This document shows, piece by piece, positions 17,076 to 24,580 of a stretch of 64,000 nucleotides of DNA. The translations under genes and the position numbers were made by a program. Position 1 is the first letter of the stretch. Every line of letters starts with the position of its first letter. Origin of the DNA: an uncultured Lentisphaerota bacterium (GTDB taxonomy: Bacteria; Verrucomicrobiota; Kiritimatiellia; CAIQIC01); contig CAIWHP010000026.1 of the NCBI GenBank assembly GCA_903912445.1, positions 1-64,000 of the forward strand. The letters run 5' to 3'. The notes under the pieces were generated by a model. It was not told the origin of the DNA, ran no database searches, and was given only the letters and a program-made list of their open reading frames with translations.

Positions 17076-17110
17076 TCGTCCTCGTTCTCGTCCGTCGTCC
17101 TCGTCCTCGA
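17076..17110 (-). repeat. GACGAGGACGA-type purine-rich intergenic repeat, copy 1
   Basis: Read on the minus strand, this is a 35-nt tract made of GAGGACGA and GACGAGAACGA blocks. A near-identical tract is on the plus strand at 22863-22899. It is not part of any gene and could be read in any frame as acidic residues. The purine strand would be single-stranded in RNA. Function is unknown. Confidence 0.6.
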
Positions 17111-17377
17111 ACACCCCCCCCGTGAGGCCCAACCTTCCGAGCAATATCCAAGTGCCTCAAGAGCACCGTTGCCCAAGGATTGCTCGGCCTGCTTGCCCAT
17201 AACCACGAACCGGCGCAGCCCTCCGCTGCGGAGGGCACCCACCACGCTGGAGGGCGGCGTGTCACGCCGCCGTTATTGCGCGGGCAAGGCGTTGCGCCCA
17301 AGAACAAGCGTTGAAGCCAGCGCCACAGCCTGCTTGCTTTTGCGAAACCCTTACGCCGAGGCTCTAATCATGGTGGG

Positions 17378-17426
17378 TTTCCAAAGTTTGGAAACTGAAA
17401 CCCGCTTTTTTCCAGACCTTGGAAAA
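17378..17426. repeat. Phased palindrome array A (2 copies)
   Basis: TTTCCAAAGTTTGGAAA (17378-17394) and TTTTCCAGACCTTGGAAAA (17408-17426) are two members of the window-wide palindrome family. Their centres are 31 bp apart. The array lies about 490 bp before the first GH141-like gene, further than in the other four arrays, within the long spacer. Confidence 0.75.
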
Positions 17427-17490
17427 CGCAACATTCCAGCGTCAGCCGATGCGGGTGGCCCGTTGAGTTTGAGAGCGGTGATGGTCAGCC

Positions 17491-17520
17491 GGAAATTCGC
17501 GAGCTTGGCGTAAATCGCGG
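17491..17520 (+). repeat. AAATTCGCG dispersed intergenic element, copy 1
   Basis: GGAAATTCGCGAGCTTGGCG and the following TAAATCGCGG recur nearly unchanged at 22711-22740 and, inverted, at 29861-29892. All three copies are in non-coding spacers that also contain palindrome arrays. The origin is unclear: a decayed mobile repeat or a regulatory remnant. Confidence 0.6.
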
Positions 17521-17916
17521 TGCCTGTTCTGCTCCGGTTGCCGCCCGCCTTTGTTGTCTTCGGATCGCTGCCTTGCGCCGTCCGTTGGGGTTGGGTTCGT
17601 TGGTCTGGCGGCGGGCGCGGCGATTCGACACGCTCACCGCAGGCGCGCCCGCCCTACCCTCCATGACCACCCGTGCTCGTGCGTGGATAACACTTCTCTC
17701 CCTCCACCGTTACTTACTACAGTGATCTGTACTTCTGAGATGTGATCTTATCCTACTTCCTCCGGCTGACCTCCCTGCCCTGAGCTGAGTCGAAGGGTGA
17801 TCGCTGACCTCTTCCGCTGCGGTGAAATCCGCGGCTTTGGCTTGTTCGCGACGGTGGCCTCGGGCTATGGTCGGCGCGCGCTGTGTGGCCCAGGTCCGGC
17901 GCTAAAAGGAAACAGG

Positions 17917-20658
17917 ATGCAAACGAAACTCTTCCGTCCCCTGCTCGCGGGCGCGCTGGCGCTCGCCGCGGGCGCCGCGGTGGCGTCCGAATTCTACGTC
18001 GCGCCCGCCGGCGCCGACGCCAACCCCGGCACTGCGGCCAAACCGTTCGCGACGCTGGAGCGCGCCCGCGACGCGATCCGCGCGCAGCAGCAGGCCGGCC
18101 CGCTCGCGGAGCCGGTCACCGTGTGGCTGCGCGGCGGGGTCTATCCGCTCGTCAAGCCGGTCGTCTTCACGCCCGCCGATTCGGGCGCGCCGGGGGCGCC
18201 GGTGACGTATGCCTCGGCCCCGGGCGAGCACGCGATCCTGAGCGGCGGCGTGCGGCTGACGGGCACCTGGACGCAGACGCCGGGCAAGCCGTTCTGGCAG
18301 CTCGACGTGCCGCGGGCGCGCGACGGAAAATGGAACTTCCACTCGCTCTTCGTCAACGGCCAGTCGCGGATGCGGGCGCGCCAGCCGAACTACGGGGCCA
18401 AGGAGCTGCGGGCGGAGGGGCGCGAGCCGGGCGGCGATCCGCGGCAGGCGCTGCGCTATCTCCCCGGCGACGTCAATCCGGCCTGGTCCAACCCGACGGA
18501 CATCGACGTGGTGCTGCTGTGCTCGTGGACGCCGACTATCCACCGGATCAAAGAGATCGACGCGGAGAAGCGCGTGGTCCGCTTCTTCAGCAGCCACAAC
18601 CGCGCGGTGGATTTCTGGGACCGCAATTTCCGCTACTACCTGAGCAATGTCTTCGAGGCGCTGGACGAGCCGGGCGAGTGGTATCTGAACCGGCACACGG
18701 GCACGCTCTATTATTTCCCCCTGCCCGGCGAGGACCTGGCGCAGGCGGAGGTGATCGCGCCGCTGATGAAGTCGCGCATGGTCGAGTTCGCCGGCGACCC
18801 GGCGGCGGGCAAGTTCGTCGAGCACCTGAACTTCCGCGACCTGTCGTTCCGGCACCTCGATGGCGACATGGACCGCTACAACGGGGTCTACCGGCAGGGG
18901 CACATGTATCTCGACAGCGCCCTCAGCGCGCGCGGGCTGCGCCACGCCACGTTCGAGCGGTGCGAGCTGGCGCAGCTGGGCGAGTATGCGCTGGAGCTGG
19001 CCGACGGCTGCCGCGCGGTCACGGTCCGGCAGTGCCATTTCTGGGATCTCGGCGCCGGCGCGCTGCAGCTCGGCGTCACCGATCTCGGCACGCTCAAGGC
19101 GGCGCCGGGGACCGCCGCCGCCGGGGAGAGCGCGTGCGCCGTGAGCGACCTCGTCATCGACAACACCTGCATCCACCGGCTCGGCACGATCTGGCACGGT
19201 TGCTACGGCATCGTCAATCGGTTCGCCTCGCGGACCCAGCTGACGCACAACGAGATCTTCGACACGCACTACACCGCCATCGGGCTGGACGCGCGCTGGA
19301 ACTGGAAGGGGGAGCGCTACTCCGCGGGCACCGTGGTGGCCTACAACCACCTCCACCACCTCGGCCTGCGCTGCCAGACCGACGCGGCGGGCGTCTATCA
19401 GTTCGGCCCGCTCGACACCCACATCCACCACAACCTGATTCATGACACCGTCGCCTATCCGCGCGGCGCCGGCTTCGCGGGCATCTATCTCGACGAGCAG
19501 TCGCGCGGCGCCGTGGTCGAGGACAACCTGGTTTATAACGTGGACTGGTTCGCCTATTTCCAGCACAAGGGCATGGATAACGTCTTCCGCAACAACCTCG
19601 GCGCCTTCACCCGCGACGGCCTGCTCGGCCGAGGGGGGCTGAACGACACGTGGAAATCCAACTACATGGAGGCCGTCCGCAACGTGTACGTCTCGAGCAA
19701 CGCCGTCGCCCTCACGCGGCCCTGGCAGCCGGGCACCAAGCCGCCCGTGCTGGCGAGCAACATGTATTACACGCTGGCGCCCAACACCGCGCTGACCTTC
19801 ATGGGCAAGAGCTTTGCCGCGTGGCAGGCGGAAGGGCAGGACAAGGGCTCCGTCGTCGGCGACCCCGGCTGCCGCAACCCGGCCGCGTTCGACTTCACGC
19901 TGGCGGCGGATGCGCCCGCGTGCCGGCTGATCGGGTTCAAGCCCATCGACGCCGAGATCCGCAAGGCCGGGCTCTACGGCGACGCCGCGTGGCACGAGCT
20001 GCCGCAGCGCTATCCGCCGCGTGTGCCGACGGCGGTTTGGACCGAGGACGACTTCGCGCGGCTGAATGCGTTCGACCTGAACTGCAACCTCATGAAGGAC
20101 GGCGACGAGCCCGGCGTGTTCCGCGGCAGCGCGACCAAGCGCGAGGGCTTTACCGTCACGAGCGAAATCGCCGGCACGCATGGCCCGAAATGCCTGAAGT
20201 GTAAGGACCGAAAAGGCATGGCGAAGGCCTTCTATCCCTACCTCCAGTTCATCCCGCGCGCGCTGAAGCGGGGACAGGTCACCTTCACCTTCGCCGTGCA
20301 GCCGCCCGCGCAGAAGCCCGCGGCACTCCAGATCGGGTTCCGCGGCCGCGGTGCGACCGCGGAGGAGAACGGCCCCACGCTCGCCATCTCCCGCGACGGC
20401 GCGGTGAAGGCCAACGGAAAAGCCGTGTGCAAGATCGAGCCCGGCGTCTGGACGCGCTTCGAGCTGCGCTTCGCCTTGGGCGACAAGAGCACCGGCACCT
20501 ACACGCTCGCGATCAGCAACCGCGCCAGCCAGACCACCCATACGATCAAGTTTGGCAGCCCGGCTTTCACCGAGCTCACCTGGCTCGGCATCACCACCCC
20601 CGAGGACGCCGATGGCGTCATCTACCTGGACGATCTCAGGCTGCAGCTCGCCGATTGA
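17917..20658 (+). CDS. Secreted right-handed beta-helix glycosidase, GH141-like
   Basis: The 913-residue protein starts at MQTKLFRPLLAG behind AAAAGGAAACAGG. A signal peptide (about 1-23) precedes EFYVAPAGADANPGTAAKPFATLERARDAIRA. This opening is typical of GH141-type parallel beta-helix proteins, a family with alpha-L-fucosidase and xylanase members. Beta-helix coils rich in His and Asn (YNHLHHLGLRCQTDAAGVYQ, HIHHNLIHDT) fill about 330-640. A C-terminal concanavalin-like domain (about 720-913) may bind glycan. It is followed 6 nt later by a GH30 enzyme, probably in one operon. A diverged paralogue lies at 24577. The family call is by pattern; the substrate is not determined. Confidence 0.8.
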   Translation: MQTKLFRPLLAGALALAAGAAVASEFYVAPAGADANPGTAAKPFATLERARDAIRAQQQAGPLAEPVTVWLRGGVYPLVKPVVFTPADSGAPGAPVTYASAPGEHAILSGGVRLTGTWTQTPGKPFWQLDVPRARDGKWNFHSLFVNGQSRMRARQPNYGAKELRAEGREPGGDPRQALRYLPGDVNPAWSNPTDIDVVLLCSWTPTIHRIKEIDAEKRVVRFFSSHNRAVDFWDRNFRYYLSNVFEALDEPGEWYLNRHTGTLYYFPLPGEDLAQAEVIAPLMKSRMVEFAGDPAAGKFVEHLNFRDLSFRHLDGDMDRYNGVYRQGHMYLDSALSARGLRHATFERCELAQLGEYALELADGCRAVTVRQCHFWDLGAGALQLGVTDLGTLKAAPGTAAAGESACAVSDLVIDNTCIHRLGTIWHGCYGIVNRFASRTQLTHNEIFDTHYTAIGLDARWNWKGERYSAGTVVAYNHLHHLGLRCQTDAAGVYQFGPLDTHIHHNLIHDTVAYPRGAGFAGIYLDEQSRGAVVEDNLVYNVDWFAYFQHKGMDNVFRNNLGAFTRDGLLGRGGLNDTWKSNYMEAVRNVYVSSNAVALTRPWQPGTKPPVLASNMYYTLAPNTALTFMGKSFAAWQAEGQDKGSVVGDPGCRNPAAFDFTLAADAPACRLIGFKPIDAEIRKAGLYGDAAWHELPQRYPPRVPTAVWTEDDFARLNAFDLNCNLMKDGDEPGVFRGSATKREGFTVTSEIAGTHGPKCLKCKDRKGMAKAFYPYLQFIPRALKRGQVTFTFAVQPPAQKPAALQIGFRGRGATAEENGPTLAISRDGAVKANGKAVCKIEPGVWTRFELRFALGDKSTGTYTLAISNRASQTTHTIKFGSPAFTELTWLGITTPEDADGVIYLDDLRLQLAD

Positions 20659-20664
20659 GACCGC

Positions 20665-22164
20665 ATGAACACCACCCTCCCCCGCGTCACCCTGAGCGCG
20701 CTGATGCTGGCCGCCGTCTCCGGATTGTCCGTGATGGCCGCCACCGCGCCGGTCCAACCGTCCACCAACATCGGCAGCGTGACCATCACCGTGAACGCGC
20801 AGCCCCGGCAGATCTTCGCGGGGCTGGGGGCGAGCAGTTCGGCGGGCGGCGGCCGTTCCTATATGCAGCTGGCACCCGGGCGGCGCGCAAAACTCAACGA
20901 GCTGCTCTGGCGCGAGGCGCGCTTCAATACCATCCGGCTCTGGTTCGCGCTCAAGCGCTATGCGCCCGAACCCGGCCAGCGCCGCTTCAAGGACGAATTT
21001 CCCGACGAATGGGCCGCGCTCCTCCGCGACGCGCAGGCGGCCGGCGTCAAGCACCTCGTGCTCGCCCCCTGCGGGGTGCCGGCCTATTTGCTCGAGCGGC
21101 TCCCCCACATGGGCAAGGACGGCAAGGAAAAGGCTGCGCTACCGCAGCTGAAGCCGGACCAGTTCAACGAGCATGCCGCCATCATTGCGGATTTCATCCG
21201 GGAGGCGCGGGACCAACACCACATCGTCATCGAGGCCACCGGCATCCAGAACGAGCCGAACACCGGCCACGACTGCCATTTCAAAGCCGAGGACATGGTG
21301 CGCAGCGTCAAGCTGCTCCGCGCCGCGCTCGATGCCCGCGGCCTGCAGCAGGTGCAGGTCATCGCGCCGGAAACGGCCAGCTGCGACGGCGTCGCCTACG
21401 CGATGGTGGACGCGCTCAAGGCCGATGCTGACGCCTGGAAAGCCATCGCGGGCATCGCCACCCACTCCTACAACATGGGCGCCACCAAACGGATGGCGGA
21501 CACGGTTGCCGGCACCGGCAAGGACTACTGGCAGACCGAAGCGAGCGTGCCCGGCCCTGAGGCGCCCGGCGATATCTACCGCGCCGCGACAGTCGCGACC
21601 ACCTTCCTCTCCGACATGAACCACCGCGTCACGCACTGGATTCATTTCATCGGCTATCTCGGCAACGATCCGCGCGACAACGGCACCCGCATCATGGCCT
21701 ATGACGGCAAAGTGGCTGGCGACGGCTGGCTCAAGGTCTTCGAAAAGTATCACTACTTTCAACAGCTCGCCCAAACGTTTGAGGTGGGCGCCCAATTCCG
21801 GCAGGCGTTCAGCTCGCTCGAAAAGGAAATGACCTGGACCTACGGCCGCAAGCCGCGGATCACCGCCGCCGCCGCCCGCAACCCCGACGGCTCATGGGGC
21901 GTGGGCGTCTCCAATTACACCGCGGACGACTTCCCGCAAAAGGACCAGTTCCAGATCGACAATTGCGGCCGGGCCGCCCAGAGCTTCACCGTCACGGTCA
22001 ACGTGGAGGAACTGGCCAACGCCGGCGAACTCCGGTTTGAGACGCACCGCAGCGGCCCGCAGTGCCAGAACGCCCGACAGGAACCCGTGACCATGCGCAA
22101 CGGCCAGCTGACTGTGACCGTCCATCCGCTGGAACTGGTCACCCTGCGCTCCAGCCTGCGATAG
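20665..22164 (+). CDS. Secreted GH30-like glycoside hydrolase
   Basis: The 499-residue clan-A glycosidase has a signal peptide (about 1-25) and an early FAGLGASSSAGGG turn as in GH30. The acid/base is in TGIQNEPN (Glu197) and the likely nucleophile in WQTEASVPG (Glu292). A C-terminal beta-sandwich ends VHPLELVTLRSSL, as usual for GH30. Members include glucuronoxylanases, beta-xylosidases and beta-glucosidases. The surrounding xylan and uronate genes favour a xylan role (inference). It begins 6 nt after the GH141-like gene. Confidence 0.85.
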   Translation: MNTTLPRVTLSALMLAAVSGLSVMAATAPVQPSTNIGSVTITVNAQPRQIFAGLGASSSAGGGRSYMQLAPGRRAKLNELLWREARFNTIRLWFALKRYAPEPGQRRFKDEFPDEWAALLRDAQAAGVKHLVLAPCGVPAYLLERLPHMGKDGKEKAALPQLKPDQFNEHAAIIADFIREARDQHHIVIEATGIQNEPNTGHDCHFKAEDMVRSVKLLRAALDARGLQQVQVIAPETASCDGVAYAMVDALKADADAWKAIAGIATHSYNMGATKRMADTVAGTGKDYWQTEASVPGPEAPGDIYRAATVATTFLSDMNHRVTHWIHFIGYLGNDPRDNGTRIMAYDGKVAGDGWLKVFEKYHYFQQLAQTFEVGAQFRQAFSSLEKEMTWTYGRKPRITAAAARNPDGSWGVGVSNYTADDFPQKDQFQIDNCGRAAQSFTVTVNVEELANAGELRFETHRSGPQCQNARQEPVTMRNGQLTVTVHPLELVTLRSSLR

Positions 22165-22310
22165 GTTTGATTTAGCTCTCGTTGAGGTGAGTGGCCCGCC
22201 CCACCCCGCCGTAGCCTCACCGTCGAAAAATCCGGACATGAGGATGCAATTCGACGGAAATAGCGCATAGTGTCAGGCGGAAATGTGCAAAATGATAGGA
22301 GACCGTCACG

Positions 22311-22682
22311 ATGATCCCGGAAAAGCTGCTCGAAATCATGAAGACAGATGGGGTGGTTGCCATTGCGACCGTGGGCAAGGATGGGCCGCATATGGTCAAC
22401 ACCTGGAACAGCTACCTCAGAATATCTGCCGACGGACGGGTGTTGATTCCCGCGGGGTACATGCGTAAGACGGAAGCCAATATTGCCCACAACCCCGACG
22501 TGCTGATTACGCTGGGCAGCAGCAAGGTGCAGGGTTTGCACGGCGCAGGGGCCGGGTTCCTGATCAAGGGCAAGGCGACCATGGTCACTTCCGGACCTGA
22601 TTTTGATCTCATGAAAGCCAAGTTCAATTGGCTGCGCGCCACCCTGGCCGTGACGATTGATTCTGCTACGCAAACGTGGTGA
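22311..22682 (+). CDS. Pyridoxamine 5'-phosphate oxidase-family FMN-binding protein
   Basis: The 123-residue split-barrel protein has VVAIATVGKDGPHMVNTWNSYLRI at its start and AGAGFLIKGKATMV in the middle. These are features of small FMN-binding PNPOx-like proteins. AGGAGA at 22297-22302 marks the start. Length is normal for a single domain. It stands alone between two glycan operons with spacers of about 150 and 460 nt and probably has a housekeeping redox role. Its cofactor (FMN or F420) cannot be told from sequence alone. Confidence 0.8.
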   Translation: MIPEKLLEIMKTDGVVAIATVGKDGPHMVNTWNSYLRISADGRVLIPAGYMRKTEANIAHNPDVLITLGSSKVQGLHGAGAGFLIKGKATMVTSGPDFDLMKAKFNWLRATLAVTIDSATQTW

Positions 22683-22710
22683 AGGTGCGATCGGTCGCCC
22701 CACCCCTTCA

Positions 22711-22740
22711 AAAATTCGCGGGCTGGGCGTAATGCGCGGT
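22711..22740 (+). repeat. AAATTCGCG dispersed intergenic element, copy 2
   Basis: AAAATTCGCGGGCTGGGCGT and the following AATGCGCGGT match copy 1 (17491) and the inverted copy at 29861. Similarity continues weakly downstream (TGCCTGTTC versus TGCCCATTC). Confidence 0.6.
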
Positions 22741-22862
22741 GCCCATTCCGTGCCGGCTGCCGCTTTCCTTTTGTTGCTATATCTTGCGCCTGCGGTTGTG
22801 ACCTTCCGCTTCGGCCTGACGAACTCGGCGTCTTGGCCCCTAAGCTTTCGTTGCCAGAAAAG

Positions 22863-22899
22863 ATCGAGGACGAGAACGAGGACGACGACGAGGACGATT
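22863..22899 (+). repeat. GACGAGGACGA-type purine-rich intergenic repeat, copy 2
   Basis: A 37-nt tract of GAGGACGA and GAGAACGA blocks, almost all purine at two of three positions. It matches the inverted copy at 17076-17110. It lies outside any gene. Confidence 0.6.
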
Positions 22900-23032
22900 G
22901 AGGCCCTCCGTGAACCTCTGCGACCTCTGCGGTAAAATCCGCCGCTTTGGCTTGTTCGCGGCGGAGGGCGCGGGCTATAGTCACGGCCAAGGTTCATGCC
23001 AACGGCACGCTCATCCCGCAGTTTGCGCGCAG

Positions 23033-23082
23033 TTTTCCAAGGGTTGGAAAATTGAACCCGATTTTTTCCAAGGCTTGGAAAA
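23033..23082. repeat. Phased palindrome array B (2 copies)
   Basis: TTTTCCAAGGGTTGGAAAA (23033-23051) and TTTTCCAAGGCTTGGAAAA (23064-23082), centres 31 bp apart. The array ends 64 nt before the ceramidase-like start codon. The linker between the copies resembles that of array A. Confidence 0.8.
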
Positions 23083-23146
23083 CTGACCCGCGCGCCGCCG
23101 ATCGTCCGGCCGCTGTTGAAAATTTCCCGCACCCAAGGAACGCATC

Positions 23147-24580
23147 ATGAAACATCGTCTTCAACTGCTCGCCATCGCCCTTGTGGGCTTGGCCGCCGGC
23201 ACCGCCAACGCCGCCGCGCCGGATTTGCGCGCCGGCGCCGCGGCGGTGGATATCACGCCGCGGGACTTTCCCGTCAACATGCCGGGCGGCTTCAGCGCGC
23301 GCCCGGCCACCAGCGCGCACGATCCGCTCCATGCCCGCGCCCTCGTGCTGGATGATGGCGCCACGACGCTCGCCATGGTCGTCGTGGACAACCTCGGCGT
23401 GGCCCGCGAGGCGGCCGACGATGCGAAAGCCCTCGCCGCGAAAGCCTGCGGCATCGCGCCCTCCAACGTCCTCGTGTGCGCGACGCACACCCACACCGCG
23501 CCCTCCTCGAACTCCACCAACGGCCCGGCCGCGGCGGTGGCCTACCGCAAGATCCTGGTCGCGGGCATCGCCGAGTCCCTCATCCGCGCCCACGCCGCGC
23601 TGCAGCCCGCCGCGCTCGGTGCCGCCGCGCAGCCGCTGCCGGACGAGGTCTTCAACCGGCGCTGGTATCTCAAGCCGGGGAAGATGCCGCTCAATCCCTT
23701 CGGCAAGCTCGACCAGGTGAAGACGAATCCCGGCACCTCGGCCGACGTGCTCGACCGCCCCGCCGGGCCGACCGACCCCGCCATCACCATCCTCTCGGTG
23801 CAGGACGCACACCGCAAGCCGCTCGCGCTGTTCGCCAACTACTCGCTGCACTACGTCGGCGGCATGCCGGCGGGCCAGACCTCGGCCGATTACTATGGCG
23901 AGTTTTGCCGGCTGATGCCGGCGCGCGTCAACGGCGGCACCAACTTTGTCGCGATGATGGCCAACGGCACCTCGGGCAACATCAACAACATCCCCTTCCT
24001 GGTCACCCGCCCGCCGCGCGAGCCGTTCGAGCAGATCCGCACCGTCGCGTCCAAGGCGGCCGACACGGCGTGGCTGGCGCACGCCAGCATCACGAATTTC
24101 AACAAGGCGGCGCGGCTCGGCATGCTCCAGCGCGAGGTCACCCTGCGCTACCGCCGCCCGACCGCGGAGCAGCTCGCGGACGCCAAGGCCGTGGTCGCCA
24201 TCAAGGACAAGGCCGCGCGCGAGCAGCTGCCGCGCCTCGCCGAGAATTACGCGCGCAACGTCGTCGCGGCCGCCGCGCGCACCAACGACACCCTCAGCGT
24301 GCAGTTGCAGGCGCTGCGCATCGGCGACCTCGCCGTGTGCGGCATCCCGTTCGAGACCTTCGTCGAGATCGGGCTCGACCTGAAGCAGCGCAGCCCCTTC
24401 CCGAGCACCATGGTCATCAGCCTCGCCAATGCCCGGCACGGCTACCTGCCCACGCCCGAGCAACATAAGCTCGGCGGCTACGAAACCTGGCTCGGCACCT
24501 GCAGCGTGCAGGAGGACGCCTCCGTCCTCATCACCAACCAGCTGCTCGCCATGCTCGCCGAGCTCAAGAAGATGCAATGA
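23147..24580 (+). CDS. Secreted neutral-ceramidase-like zinc amidohydrolase
   Basis: The 477-residue protein has a signal peptide (about 1-22) then LRAGAAAVDITP, the hallmark start of the neutral/alkaline non-lysosomal ceramidase family. Candidate zinc ligands are in CATHTHTAP (His114, His116) and NYSLHYVG (His235). NGTSGNINN (Ser276 region) matches the nucleophile loop. It lacks the long C-terminal Ig-like domain of true ceramidases. The 477-residue form is common in glycan loci, where it may hydrolyse N-acyl or ester bonds rather than ceramide (inference). It overlaps the next gene by ATGA. A close paralogue is at 37525; both follow palindrome arrays. Confidence 0.85.
   Translation: MKHRLQLLAIALVGLAAGTANAAAPDLRAGAAAVDITPRDFPVNMPGGFSARPATSAHDPLHARALVLDDGATTLAMVVVDNLGVAREAADDAKALAAKACGIAPSNVLVCATHTHTAPSSNSTNGPAAAVAYRKILVAGIAESLIRAHAALQPAALGAAAQPLPDEVFNRRWYLKPGKMPLNPFGKLDQVKTNPGTSADVLDRPAGPTDPAITILSVQDAHRKPLALFANYSLHYVGGMPAGQTSADYYGEFCRLMPARVNGGTNFVAMMANGTSGNINNIPFLVTRPPREPFEQIRTVASKAADTAWLAHASITNFNKAARLGMLQREVTLRYRRPTAEQLADAKAVVAIKDKAAREQLPRLAENYARNVVAAAARTNDTLSVQLQALRIGDLAVCGIPFETFVEIGLDLKQRSPFPSTMVISLANARHGYLPTPEQHKLGGYETWLGTCSVQEDASVLITNQLLAMLAELKKMQ

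Larger units (their letters stand above)
16831..17916. other. Long non-coding spacer built of dispersed intergenic repeats
   Basis: About 1.1 kb lies between divergent transcription units. I see no credible gene. It contains the GACGAGGACGA-type element in reverse (17076-17110), two phased TTCCAAGG palindromes (17378-17426), a copy of the AAATTCGCG element (17491-17520), and a GCTGCGGTGAAATCCGCGGC segment shared with the spacer before 23147. Promoters for the rightward glycan locus and for the leftward oxidoreductase/amrS unit probably lie here. No tRNA or small RNA was recognised. Confidence 0.6.
22683..23146. other. Repeat-rich spacer before the ceramidase/GH141 operon
   Basis: About 460 nt without a gene. 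In order it holds an AAATTCGCG element (22711-22740), the GACGAGGACGA tract (22863-22899), a CTCTGCGGTAAAATCCGCCGC stretch shared with 17813-17875, and palindrome array B (23033-23082) close to the start codon at 23147. The promoter of the downstream operon should lie here; no clear -35/-10 pair stands out. Confidence 0.6.

Noticed and set aside
17902-21108. Minus-strand frame of about 1068 codons
   Set aside because: Antisense to the GH141-like and GH30-like genes, whose signal peptides and catalytic motifs are clear. The shadow shows no motif.
22311-22682. Truncated or frameshifted flavoprotein
   Set aside because: The short PNPOx-like protein looked cut off, but its length and motifs match single-domain members, so it is listed as intact.
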